Assembly: GCA_050732635.1 (NCBI GenBank)
Contig: JBOHRE010000084.1
Location: forward strand, 1-14,401
From: JBOHRE01 sp050732635
GTDB taxonomy: Bacteria > Gemmatimonadota > Gemmatimonadetes > Longimicrobiales > RSA9
Direction: 5' to 3'
DNA: 14,401 nucleotides
Of the stretch, positions 1 to 7,641 are shown one piece after another. The position numbers and the translations under genes are program-made. The notes beneath the pieces were generated by a model. That model was given only the letters and a program-made list of their open reading frames with translations. It was not told the origin of the DNA and searched no databases. Position 1 is the first letter of the stretch. Each line of letters begins with the position of its first letter.

Positions 1-2
1 GG

Positions 3-806
3 GCCGAGCTGCTCGCGGCGCGTGCGCGCGACGCCGACGCTGATGGCACCGCGCTCGAGCAGCAGGTCCTCAGCTACCGCCGCGCCCTCGCGCTGGAGCG
101 CGACCTCGCCGAGCGCGCGCGCTTGAATGCGCGGCTGCGCGAGCTGCTGCGAGAGAGCGCCCGCCTGCCGGACGCCATCGCGGTGGCCGAGGAGTACGTC
201 GCCAGTGCGCCCATGCTGTCGACCTATCTCCGCGACCGGCGCGACGAGGCGGCCGCCTTCGCACACGCGCTGCGTGCCGAGGCCGGCGGGGCAGAGGCGA
301 CGCTCGGATTCTTCCGCGACCTCGTCGCCCGCAAGCCGCAGGCATACGAGCACCGCGTGCAGCTCGCCGACGCGCTCATGATGGCCGGACGACACGCAGA
401 GGCCATCGATGTGCTCGAGCAGGCCCAGCGCATCCTGCGCGCGGGCGGCAGTGGCCGCACCGACTTCGATGTGCGCATTGCGGAAGCCCGCCTCGCGCTC
501 GGCGACAACGCTGCGGCCGCCGGCATCATCGAGGGGCTCGACCTCGATGCGCTACGCGGCGAGACGCTGCGCCGCGGCATCCGGCTGCTCGCAGCCCTCG
601 GGCGCACCGACGAGGCCGAGCGGCGGGCTTCAGAGCTGCCGGCTGCGGACACGCAGGCCGAGCGCGCCGACGTCGCCTTCACCCGCGGCTGGGTGCTCGA
701 GCACGCCGGTCGGGCCGGCGACGCGGCCGAGCAGTATCGCAGCGCGCTGGCCGCCGATCCGCACCACCGCGGCGCGCGCGCGGGGCTGGATCGGCTGCGC
801 GGCTGA
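3..806 (+). CDS. TPR-type repeat protein, 5' truncated
   Basis: The frame is open from the first bases, so the gene begins upstream; 267 codons are visible before TGA at 804-806. The product is Ala/Arg/Glu/Leu-rich and helical, with helix-turn-helix segments typical of tetratricopeptide repeats. The clearest lie at the C-terminus (AAEQYRSALAADPHHRGARA) and mid-protein (HAEAIDVLEQAQRI). TPR proteins are scaffolds for protein-protein contact; no catalytic motif is visible here. A TTG at 123 could act as a start, but the upstream frame reads as the same helical composition (RRALALERDLAERARL), so I treat the gene as continuing left. The fold call is fairly safe; the specific role is unknown. Confidence 0.75.
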   Translation, partial: AELLAARARDADADGTALEQQVLSYRRALALERDLAERARLNARLRELLRESARLPDAIAVAEEYVASAPMLSTYLRDRRDEAAAFAHALRAEAGGAEATLGFFRDLVARKPQAYEHRVQLADALMMAGRHAEAIDVLEQAQRILRAGGSGRTDFDVRIAEARLALGDNAAAAGIIEGLDLDALRGETLRRGIRLLAALGRTDEAERRASELPAADTQAERADVAFTRGWVLEHAGRAGDAAEQYRSALAADPHHRGARAGLDRLRG

Positions 807-809
807 GGG

Positions 810-871
810 TAGCCGTATATCCATATGTCTGTAATGATGTCCGTTTGATCTGACCCGTATAGCCGTATAAC
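810..871 (+). promoter_or_regulatory. Promoter/operator region of the toxin-antitoxin pair with three CCGTATA boxes
   Basis: This short stretch is far richer in A+T than its surroundings. CCGTATA occurs three times in direct orientation: 813-819, 855-861 and 863-869. The last two are 8 bp apart, and the 10-mer TAGCCGTATA is repeated at 810-819 and 860-869, exactly 50 bp apart. A possible sigma70 promoter is TTTGAT (844-849), a 16-bp spacer, and TATAAC (866-871), which would start RNA very close to the antitoxin ATG at 882. Ribbon-helix-helix antitoxins commonly repress their own operon by binding short tandem repeats; assigning that role here is inference. Confidence 0.5.
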
Positions 872-881
872 GTGGACACGC

Positions 882-1115
882 ATGAAGACCACCCTGATCA
901 TTGCCGACGAGCTGATGCACCGGCTGCGAGTCGAGGCAGCGGAGCAGGGCCGCACGATCTCGGAGCTGGTGGAGGCTGCGCTGCGCCTGCTGCTGGAGCG
1001 GCGGCCGGCGCAGGCAGCCGCCGAGCTGCCGCCGCTGCCCGTGTTCGATGGCGGCCCGTACCTGGTGAACGTGGCGAGCCGGGACGCGCTGTACGAGGCG
1101 CTGGAGAGCGGTTGA
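882..1115 (+). CDS. VapB-like ribbon-helix-helix antitoxin
   Basis: A 77-aa protein. Residues 1-40 have the ribbon-helix-helix pattern: a short beta strand (MKTTLIIADELM), a helix, a turn at GRTISELV, then a second helix of alternating Ala/Leu/Arg. The C-terminal tail (LPVFDGGPYLVNVASRDALYEALE) resembles the toxin-wrapping tail of antitoxins paired with PIN toxins. In intact systems the protein binds the operon promoter and blocks its toxin. The TGA overlaps the ATG of the PIN gene by one base (TGATG, 1113-1117), the usual coupled arrangement. Only a weak GTGGA (872-876) precedes the ATG, and the predicted transcript may be nearly leaderless. The family is well supported; the vap name is by analogy. 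Confidence 0.8.
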   Translation: MKTTLIIADELMHRLRVEAAEQGRTISELVEAALRLLLERRPAQAAAELPPLPVFDGGPYLVNVASRDALYEALESG

Positions 1116-1360
1116 TGTTCGTGGTGGACACGAACGTCTCTGCTGTACGCAGCGTCCTGCAGGAGACGCCGCGTCATCACGCGGTGGTCGAGGAGGTGCT
1201 GTCGTCGATGCCGTGGCTGCGCGGCAACGCGCTCCACGACACGCACACAGCGGTGTTGATGCGGGAGCACGGTCTGGCGCGCATCTACACACGGGACAGC
1301 GACTTTCATCGTTTCTCATTCGTGGACGTGGTCGATCCGCTGGTGGGATCGAACGCGTGA
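1115..1360 (+). pseudogene. VapC-like PIN-domain toxin with central deletion
   Basis: An 81-aa product against roughly 125-140 aa for usual PIN toxins. It begins with the canonical first strand and acidic residue (MFVVDTNV, Asp5) and ends with the canonical PIN C-terminal half: GNALHDTHTAVLMREHG with Asp42, IYTRDSDFHRF with Asp61/Asp63, and VVDPL. Asp5 and Asp42 are only 37 residues apart, whereas about 90 is normal. The middle of the domain, including the conserved Glu that helps bind the catalytic Mg2+, is therefore missing, and the frame is kept. PIN toxins are RNases; this copy is probably inactive as an RNase, although it might still bind its antitoxin. It starts in TGATG overlap with the antitoxin gene. 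I call it a decayed toxin rather than a new compact type because both flanking halves match the ordinary family closely. Confidence 0.72.
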
Positions 1361-1383
1361 ACTCCAAAGGGAAAGGCGGTCGT

Positions 1384-2987
<1,604 letters not shown>

Positions 2988-2988
<1 letters not shown>

Positions 2989-3020
2989 GGCTGGGGCTGG
3001 GGCTGGGGCTGGGGCTTGGG
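2988..3020 (+). repeat. (GGGGCT)n hexamer array, G-quadruplex-prone
   Basis: Six G-runs separated by CT, or CTT at the end: 2988-2990, 2993-2996, 2999-3002, 3005-3008, 3011-3014 and 3018-3020. The first run uses the last base of the TAG stop of the upstream amidohydrolase. On the + strand, and so in the mRNA, this meets the usual G-quadruplex pattern with 2-3 nt loops. Its exact 21-nt reverse complement lies at 3083-3103, so a long hairpin enclosing the next gene's translation start is the competing structure. Confidence 0.85.
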
Positions 3021-3034
3021 AACTGCAAAGGCAC

Positions 3035-3073
3035 AGGTGGATCATGAATGAGCAGCGCAACGTTGGAATAATG
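3035..3073 (+). promoter_or_regulatory. Translation initiation region with nested 7-codon ORF
   Basis: The AGGTGG at 3035-3040 lies 3 nt before ATG 3044 (long form of the amidohydrolase) but 7 nt before ATG 3048, which is out of frame. The 3048 frame reads seven codons (MSSATLE) and stops at TAA 3069-3071 inside a TAATG that also contains ATG 3071, in frame with the amidohydrolase. The gene could thus start at 3044, or at 3071 by coupling to the small ORF. The whole region is the loop of the 2988-3020 / 3083-3103 inverted repeat. The sequence facts are direct; a regulatory role is inferred. Confidence 0.4.
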
Positions 3074-4717
3074 CGGGCGGTACCCCAGCCCCAGCCCCAG
3101 CCCGCGCGCGCCGTCTGGCGCGCGCTGGTGAGCTTGCTGCTCGCGAGCGCGCTCGTGGCGCCGGCAAGTCTCACCGCGCAGGCGCGCGCCTTCGGCGACC
3201 TGGCCGCCGGCCCTTACGACCGGCTCGTGATCCGCAACGCGATGGTGATCCCGGGGCATGGCGGGCCGCCGGCGGGGCCGTACGACATCGTGATCGAGGG
3301 GAACGAGATCACGCAGCTGATCCCGTTCGATCCGGTGACGGCGGAGCGGCGGGGCGAGGCGGAGCGGGTGAGCGGCGACCGCGTCATCGACGCGAGCGGC
3401 ATGTATGTGATGCCGGGCATGATCGATCTACACATGCACCTGCGCACGGAGCCGATGCCGCTCGAGTACGTCTACTACCTGAAGCTGGCGCATGGTGTCA
3501 CAGCGATGGTGCCGGCGGCGGACCGCGGTCTGGCGAACGGGATGGAGCAGGCGCGGCAGTCGGCTCGCAACGAGCTGCTCGCACCGCGCATGTTCCCCAT
3601 CTGGGGCTGGGGCCGCGGCGACACCGACCAGCCGCGCGAGGTCTACGAGGATCCGACGAACGCGCCGCGGCTGGCGCGCGACATGGTCGAGCGCGGCGCG
3701 CACGTGGTCTCGCTCGGCAGCGTGACCTGGGACGAGGAGCTGTTCGGCGCCGTCGCACGCGCGGTCTGGGACGCGGGCGGCATCACGACGATCCACCTGC
3801 CGCCGGCCACGATGTGCGAGGTGAACGCGGTCGACGCGGCGCGGCTGGGCGCGACGATGATCGAGCACCACTACGGCTACGCCGAGTCCTCACTCGACCG
3901 CTGCGTGCAGGATTTCCCGCGCGAGTACAACTACAACGACGAGCTGCTGCGCTTCCGGCACGCCGGCAAGGTGTGGGTCGAGGCGAAGCAGCTCTCGCGT
4001 GAGCGGCTGCTGGGCGAGGTCGCCGACTCGTTGGTTGCGTACGGCGCGACCATGCTGCCGACGCGCGTCGTCTACGAAGCGAACCGCGACATCCAGCGCG
4101 CCGAGAGCCTGCCCTGGCACGAGAAGTACACGCACCAGGCGCTGATCGAGTGGAACCTGCCGAACCCGGCGTACCACGGCTCCTACCACTACGACTGGAC
4201 GTCGGACGACGAGTACTACTGGTACGAGGCGTTCGACCTGTGGGGTGACCTGATCTACGAGTTCAACAAGCGCGGCGGCCGCGTCGCGTACGGCACGGAC
4301 GACAACTACATCTGGGCAACGCCCGGCTTCTCGAACGTCCGCGAGCTGCAGCTCCTGCGCGAATCGGGCATGCACAACCTGGAGGTCTTGAAGGCCGCGA
4401 CGCTCAACTCGGCCGAGACGCTGCGGCAGCCGCGGCTGGGCCTGGTGCAGCCCGGGTATCTGGCCGACCTGGTGATCGTCGACGGCAACCCCGCCTACAA
4501 CCTGCGCTTCCTGTACGCGACCGGCGCACTGACGCGCGCTGCCGACGGGCAGATGGTGCGCACGCGAGGCATCGTGCACACGATCAAGGACGGCGTCGTG
4601 ACGGAGAACGCGAACCTGATGCGCGAGGTGGAGCGCATGGTCGCCGAGTCGAAGCGCGACGCAGATCCGGCGAACCCGGTGACCACGCCCTTCATCGCGC
4701 GGCCGGGCGGGCGTTGA
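3044..4717 (+). CDS. Exported amidohydrolase paralogue 2, bridging Lys replaced by Ser
   Basis: 557 aa from ATG 3044 (548 from ATG 3071). The N-terminus contains a PQPQPQP stretch (14-20) encoded by a hexamer repeat, then a signal peptide core (about 24-45) ending near LTA|QA. It is clearly related to the upstream paralogue: shared blocks include the sandwich segment (RLVIRNAMVIPG), QDFPxxYNYNDE and the C-terminal DLVIVDGNPAYN. Visible metal ligands are His130 and His132 (LHMH), His251 (TIHLPP), His275 (IEHHYG) and Asp419 (YGTDDN). The position matching the paralogue's Lys208 is Ser223 (VVSLGS against GLKLGS). The enzyme may therefore be mononuclear, altered in chemistry or specificity, or non-catalytic. 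It ends in a TTGA overlap with the deacetylase gene. The family is well supported; the substrate is unknown. Confidence 0.87.
   Translation: MNEQRNVGIMRAVPQPQPQPARAVWRALVSLLLASALVAPASLTAQARAFGDLAAGPYDRLVIRNAMVIPGHGGPPAGPYDIVIEGNEITQLIPFDPVTAERRGEAERVSGDRVIDASGMYVMPGMIDLHMHLRTEPMPLEYVYYLKLAHGVTAMVPAADRGLANGMEQARQSARNELLAPRMFPIWGWGRGDTDQPREVYEDPTNAPRLARDMVERGAHVVSLGSVTWDEELFGAVARAVWDAGGITTIHLPPATMCEVNAVDAARLGATMIEHHYGYAESSLDRCVQDFPREYNYNDELLRFRHAGKVWVEAKQLSRERLLGEVADSLVAYGATMLPTRVVYEANRDIQRAESLPWHEKYTHQALIEWNLPNPAYHGSYHYDWTSDDEYYWYEAFDLWGDLIYEFNKRGGRVAYGTDDNYIWATPGFSNVRELQLLRESGMHNLEVLKAATLNSAETLRQPRLGLVQPGYLADLVIVDGNPAYNLRFLYATGALTRAADGQMVRTRGIVHTIKDGVVTENANLMREVERMVAESKRDADPANPVTTPFIARPGGR
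3083..3103 (+). repeat. CCCCAG array, inverted complement of 2988-3014
   Basis: Three and a half CCCCAG units lie within the 5' coding region of the second amidohydrolase, where they encode the Pro-Gln repeat in its pre-signal N-terminus. The 21 nt are an exact reverse complement of the GGGGCT array 60-75 bp upstream and can pair with it in several registers because the repeat is periodic. Pairing in mRNA would enclose the ribosome binding site and candidate starts at 3044, 3048 and 3071 in the loop. Confidence 0.85.
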
Positions 4718-5706
4718 CCGAGCGCCGACCGGCGCCGTATCCGACGGCGCTGGTGAGCCATCCCGATTGCGCGCGGCACGACACTGGCTGGGGTCACCCG
4801 GAGCACCAGGGTCGGCTGCCGGCGCTGCTGCGTGCGCTCCATGCGGAAACCCCCGTGCTGCATCCACATGTGCTGCAGCGCGAGGCGCGGCTGGCGGACG
4901 AGTCCGAGCTGAGGCTCGCGCATACGGCGGCTCATGTCGAACGCATCCGTCGAGCGGCGTACGACGCCGCGGCGAGCGGTACGAGCATCCACCTGGACAT
5001 GGACACGGTGGCCTCGGCTGCGTCGTGGGAGGCTGGCGCGGCGGCGGCCGGCGTCGTGATCACGGCGGCAGAGCTGGTGCTGGCCGGCGAAGCGCGCACC
5101 GCCTTCGCCGCCGCGCGTCCGCCGGGCCACCATGCAACCGCGGATCGCGCGATGGGCTTCTGCCTGTTCAACAACGTGGCCGTCGCGGCGCGCGTGATGC
5201 AGCGAAGGCATGACGTCGGTCGTGTGCTGATCGTCGACTGGGATGTCCATCACGGCAACGGGACGCAGGACATCTTCTACGAGGATGGCTCGGTCTTCTA
5301 CCTGTCGACGCACCTCAGCCCGCACTTTCCGGGGACCGGCGCCGCGCACGAGACGGGACGCGGCGAGGGGGCCGGCACCACGCTCAACGTGACGCTGCGG
5401 CGGGGCACGCCGGCAGCCTTGTTCCACGAGGCGTTCGAGGCCGCCGTCGAGCGTGTGGCCGCGGACTTCCACCCGGACTTCGTGATCGCGTCCGCGGGCT
5501 TCGACTGCCTTGCCGGCGATCCGCTGGGGGGACTGCTGCTCGAGCCTGCCGACCTGCACCGCATCACGCGGTGGCTGATCACGATCGCCGACAGGCACGC
5601 GAACGGCCGCCTCGTCGTCGCCCTGGAGGGCGGCTACGTGCCCGATCGGCTCGGCGCCGGCGCCGCGGCCGTGATGCGCGCGTTGGCCGGCGTCGCCGCA
5701 CCCTGA
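4714..5706 (+). CDS. Class II histone deacetylase-like / acetylpolyamine amidohydrolase
   Basis: A 330-aa zinc-dependent deacetylase of the arginase/deacetylase fold. Conserved parts in order: HDTGWGHPEHQGRLPAL near residues 22-38; the charge-relay pair His139-His140 (PPGHHA); DWDVHHGNGT with Asp175, Asp177 and His179; SAGFD with Asp264; and EGGY with Tyr308. Zinc would be held by Asp177, His179 and Asp264. Bacterial members remove acetyl or other acyl groups from polyamines, small amides or protein lysines; the exact substrate cannot be assigned. The length is normal. The TTG start (4714) forms a TTGA overlap with the preceding amidohydrolase stop and leaves an N-terminus of family-like length; no better ATG is visible. 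A 12-bp palindrome follows the stop. Confidence 0.9.
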   Translation: MTERRPAPYPTALVSHPDCARHDTGWGHPEHQGRLPALLRALHAETPVLHPHVLQREARLADESELRLAHTAAHVERIRRAAYDAAASGTSIHLDMDTVASAASWEAGAAAAGVVITAAELVLAGEARTAFAAARPPGHHATADRAMGFCLFNNVAVAARVMQRRHDVGRVLIVDWDVHHGNGTQDIFYEDGSVFYLSTHLSPHFPGTGAAHETGRGEGAGTTLNVTLRRGTPAALFHEAFEAAVERVAADFHPDFVIASAGFDCLAGDPLGGLLLEPADLHRITRWLITIADRHANGRLVVALEGGYVPDRLGAGAAAVMRALAGVAAP

Positions 5707-5734
5707 CCAGCCGGCTGGCGAAGCCGCGCCAGTC
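5707..5734 (+). repeat. Palindrome and hairpin between deacetylase and methyltransferase genes
   Basis: Directly after the deacetylase stop is the perfect 12-bp palindrome CCAGCCGGCTGG (5707-5718). A second possible stem pairs CTGGCG (5715-5720) with CGCCAG (5727-5732) around a 6-nt loop. The two structures exclude each other. No T-run follows, so this is not a standard intrinsic terminator; it could be an RNA stability or binding element, or chance in GC-rich DNA. Confidence 0.35.
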
Positions 5735-5751
5735 GATCCACATTGAATCGG

Positions 5752-6603
5752 ATGCCCTCGAAGACGCCGCACGACCAGCCGACGGTGCTCGGTCTGGCCA
5801 GGCTGGCGCGAAGCTCTGCGCTGCCGCCCGGTGATCAGACGCTGTACCGCAGAGTCGCGCAGCTGGTCGAGCTCGGCCCGCAGCACGAGTTCATCATCGT
5901 GCCGGCCGGGCGCGGCCTGGCCGCACGGTTCCTGGCCGAGACCACCGGTGCCTCCGGCTCGGGCGTCGATGCCGACCCGGCATTGATCGAGTCCGCGGCG
6001 GCCTCGGCGAGAGAGGCCGGCCTCGACTCGCGCCTGCATTTCGATCCGGCGCCCGGACCGGAGCTGCCTTACAAGGACGACGTCTTCGACCTCGCGATCG
6101 GCAATGTCGGGCTGTCGACGTCCGTCGATGCGGCCCGCGCCGTGCGCGAGCTGGCACGCGTGACGAAGCCCATGGGTGCCATCGTGCTGATCCAGCCGGT
6201 CTGGAACCGGGCGGTCGAGCCCGGGCGGCGCGACATGCTGATCGAGCACCTGGGCACACGGCCTTACCTGCTTGTCGAATGGAAGCAGATGCTGCGCGAA
6301 GCGGGCGTCGTCGAACTCATCGTCGAGGACCTCACCGCCTCGGCGAATCCGTGGCAGCCCATGCTCGGCGCAGGCGGCGTGGTCGAGGATCTGCTGTCCT
6401 TCGGCGACCGTGCCGAGTTGCTGCTGCGCGTGCTGCGGCAGTGGGGCTGGCGCGGCGTCGGTCAGGCGATCCGCGGGATGCGTGAGCTGCGCGCGCTGGT
6501 CGCGCGCGAGCGGATCCTGGGCCTGGCATTGATCAAGGGCACGCGCTGGGCCGAGCGGCCGGCGGCCGTCCGGCCACGGCCGCCCACCGACGGCGGCGCA
6601 TGA
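5752..6603 (+). CDS. SAM-dependent class I methyltransferase
   Basis: 283 aa from ATG 5752; a TTG three codons upstream (5743) is the alternative, and neither has a clear Shine-Dalgarno. The Rossmann-type methyltransferase core is recognisable. Motif I is unusual, FIIVPAGRGLA (47-57) in place of the common LDxGxGxG, but the Gly-rich turn remains. It is followed by the acidic strand end GVDADP (Asp73), which should contact the ribose of SAM, then KDDVFDLAIGN (108-118) and the ARVTKPMGAIVLI strand. The substrate (small molecule, lipid or protein) is not evident. The stop overlaps the corA-like start (ATGA, 6600-6603), which indicates translational coupling. Confidence in the fold is good, in the activity moderate because of the degenerate motif I. 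Confidence 0.75.
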   Translation: MPSKTPHDQPTVLGLARLARSSALPPGDQTLYRRVAQLVELGPQHEFIIVPAGRGLAARFLAETTGASGSGVDADPALIESAAASAREAGLDSRLHFDPAPGPELPYKDDVFDLAIGNVGLSTSVDAARAVRELARVTKPMGAIVLIQPVWNRAVEPGRRDMLIEHLGTRPYLLVEWKQMLREAGVVELIVEDLTASANPWQPMLGAGGVVEDLLSFGDRAELLLRVLRQWGWRGVGQAIRGMRELRALVARERILGLALIKGTRWAERPAAVRPRPPTDGGA

Positions 6604-7622
6604 GCACGCGCTACGAGATCGATCCGCTCAGCGACGAGCGGCGCCGGCTCCGCAGCTGCTGGTGCGGCGGCGATGGCACGCTGCGCACGCGCATGTCGGC
6701 GGCGGAGATCGAGGACGCGTTTCGCAGCGCGGCGGGCACCCTGTGGGTCGATATCGATTCGCGCAGCGATGACTGCTGGCGACTGCTCGAGAGTGCGTTC
6801 CACTTCCATCCACTGGCGATCGAGGACACGCGCGTCCCTGATGGCCGCGTCAAGATCGAGGAGTACCCCGACTACCTGTTCATCGTCGCGCGTGGTGTGC
6901 GCATTGCCGAGGAGACGCCGGAGCCCTACGACATCGAGACGTCGAACCGGTACTTCTTTCTGGGCCAGCACTATCTGGTCAGCGTGCACGAGGGCGCGTC
7001 GACCTCGGCACGGGCCGTGGCCGACCGCATCGTGGCGCACCCCGAGCTGATCCGGAAGGGTGCCGACAACGTGCTCTACATGTTCCTCGACCAGATCGTC
7101 GACCGGTATTTCCCGGTGCTCGACGCACTCGAGGAGTTCATCGACGAGATCGAGGACACGCTGATGAACCGGCTGGACCGCGAGCCGCTGCAGCGCATCA
7201 TCGCGCTGAAGCGCACCCTGATCGCGTTACGCCGTCACCTGGCGCCGCAGCGCGAGCTGCTGCTCTCGTTGAGTACCCGGCCGTTCCGCCTTCTGTCTGC
7301 GGAGCGGCAGATCTACCTGCGCGACGTGCACGACCATGCCGTGCGCCAGGTCGAATCGATCGAGGTCTATCGCGACCTGCTGAGCGGCATCATGGAAACG
7401 CACCTGACACTCGCGTCGAACCGCATCAACGAAGTCATGAAAGCGCTGTCCGTAGTCGCGACCATCGTCTTGCCACCGACGCTCGTGGCCAGCATCTACG
7501 GCATGAACTTCGACTGGCTGCCGCTGGCCGGCAGCCCGGCCGGCTTCTGGCTCGCGCTCGGCATGATGGCCGCCATCTCCGGCGCGTTCCTGCTCTACCT
7601 GAAGCGCAGGGAATGGTTGTGA
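6600..7622 (+). CDS. corA: CorA-family Mg2+/Co2+ transporter
   Basis: A 340-aa inner-membrane channel protein. Residues 1 to about 275 form the cytoplasmic domain, with the long charged helix around YFPVLDALEEFIDEIEDTLM. Two transmembrane helices lie at the C-terminus: the first (around residues 281-300, SVVATIVLPPTLVASIY) ends in the signature Gly301-Met302-Asn303 selectivity motif, and the second (FWLALGMMAAISGAFLLYL) is followed by the basic tail KRREWL. CorA proteins are pentameric Mg2+ channels gated by cytoplasmic Mg2+. Length and topology are typical. The start ATG overlaps the methyltransferase stop by four bases. The family could also transport Co2+, Ni2+ or Zn2+; the GMN motif favours Mg2+. 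Confidence 0.93.
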   Translation: MSTRYEIDPLSDERRRLRSCWCGGDGTLRTRMSAAEIEDAFRSAAGTLWVDIDSRSDDCWRLLESAFHFHPLAIEDTRVPDGRVKIEEYPDYLFIVARGVRIAEETPEPYDIETSNRYFFLGQHYLVSVHEGASTSARAVADRIVAHPELIRKGADNVLYMFLDQIVDRYFPVLDALEEFIDEIEDTLMNRLDREPLQRIIALKRTLIALRRHLAPQRELLLSLSTRPFRLLSAERQIYLRDVHDHAVRQVESIEVYRDLLSGIMETHLTLASNRINEVMKALSVVATIVLPPTLVASIYGMNFDWLPLAGSPAGFWLALGMMAAISGAFLLYLKRREWL

Positions 7623-7638
7623 ACGTCGACGTCGACGT
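7623..7638. repeat. 16-bp perfect palindrome between corA and the M24 peptidase gene
   Basis: ACGTCGACGTCGACGT reads the same on both strands and fills most of the 19-bp gap between the transporter stop and the peptidase GTG. It lies where a ribosome binding site would be expected, and no Shine-Dalgarno is seen there. It could be a protein-binding site or simply a short GAC/GTC repeat; no spacer is present, so it is a poor RNA hairpin. Confidence 0.5.
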
Positions 7639-7641
7639 CCC

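Noticed and set aside
882..1360. Single fusion frame from 872 through the PIN gene
   Set aside because: The first 81 codons of that frame are an out-of-frame reading of the antitoxin gene; the TGATG junction marks two separate genes.
3603..3612. GGGGCTGGGG inside the second amidohydrolase gene as another repeat array
   Set aside because: It contains only two G-runs and encodes a plausible WGWG stretch, so I do not count it as an array, though it shares the unit.
4495..6249. Minus-strand open frame of 584 codons opposite the deacetylase and methyltransferase genes
   Set aside because: It covers two well-recognised + strand genes, and its translation has no recognisable domain and is rich in Arg/His/Gln/Gly, as expected for an antisense shadow.
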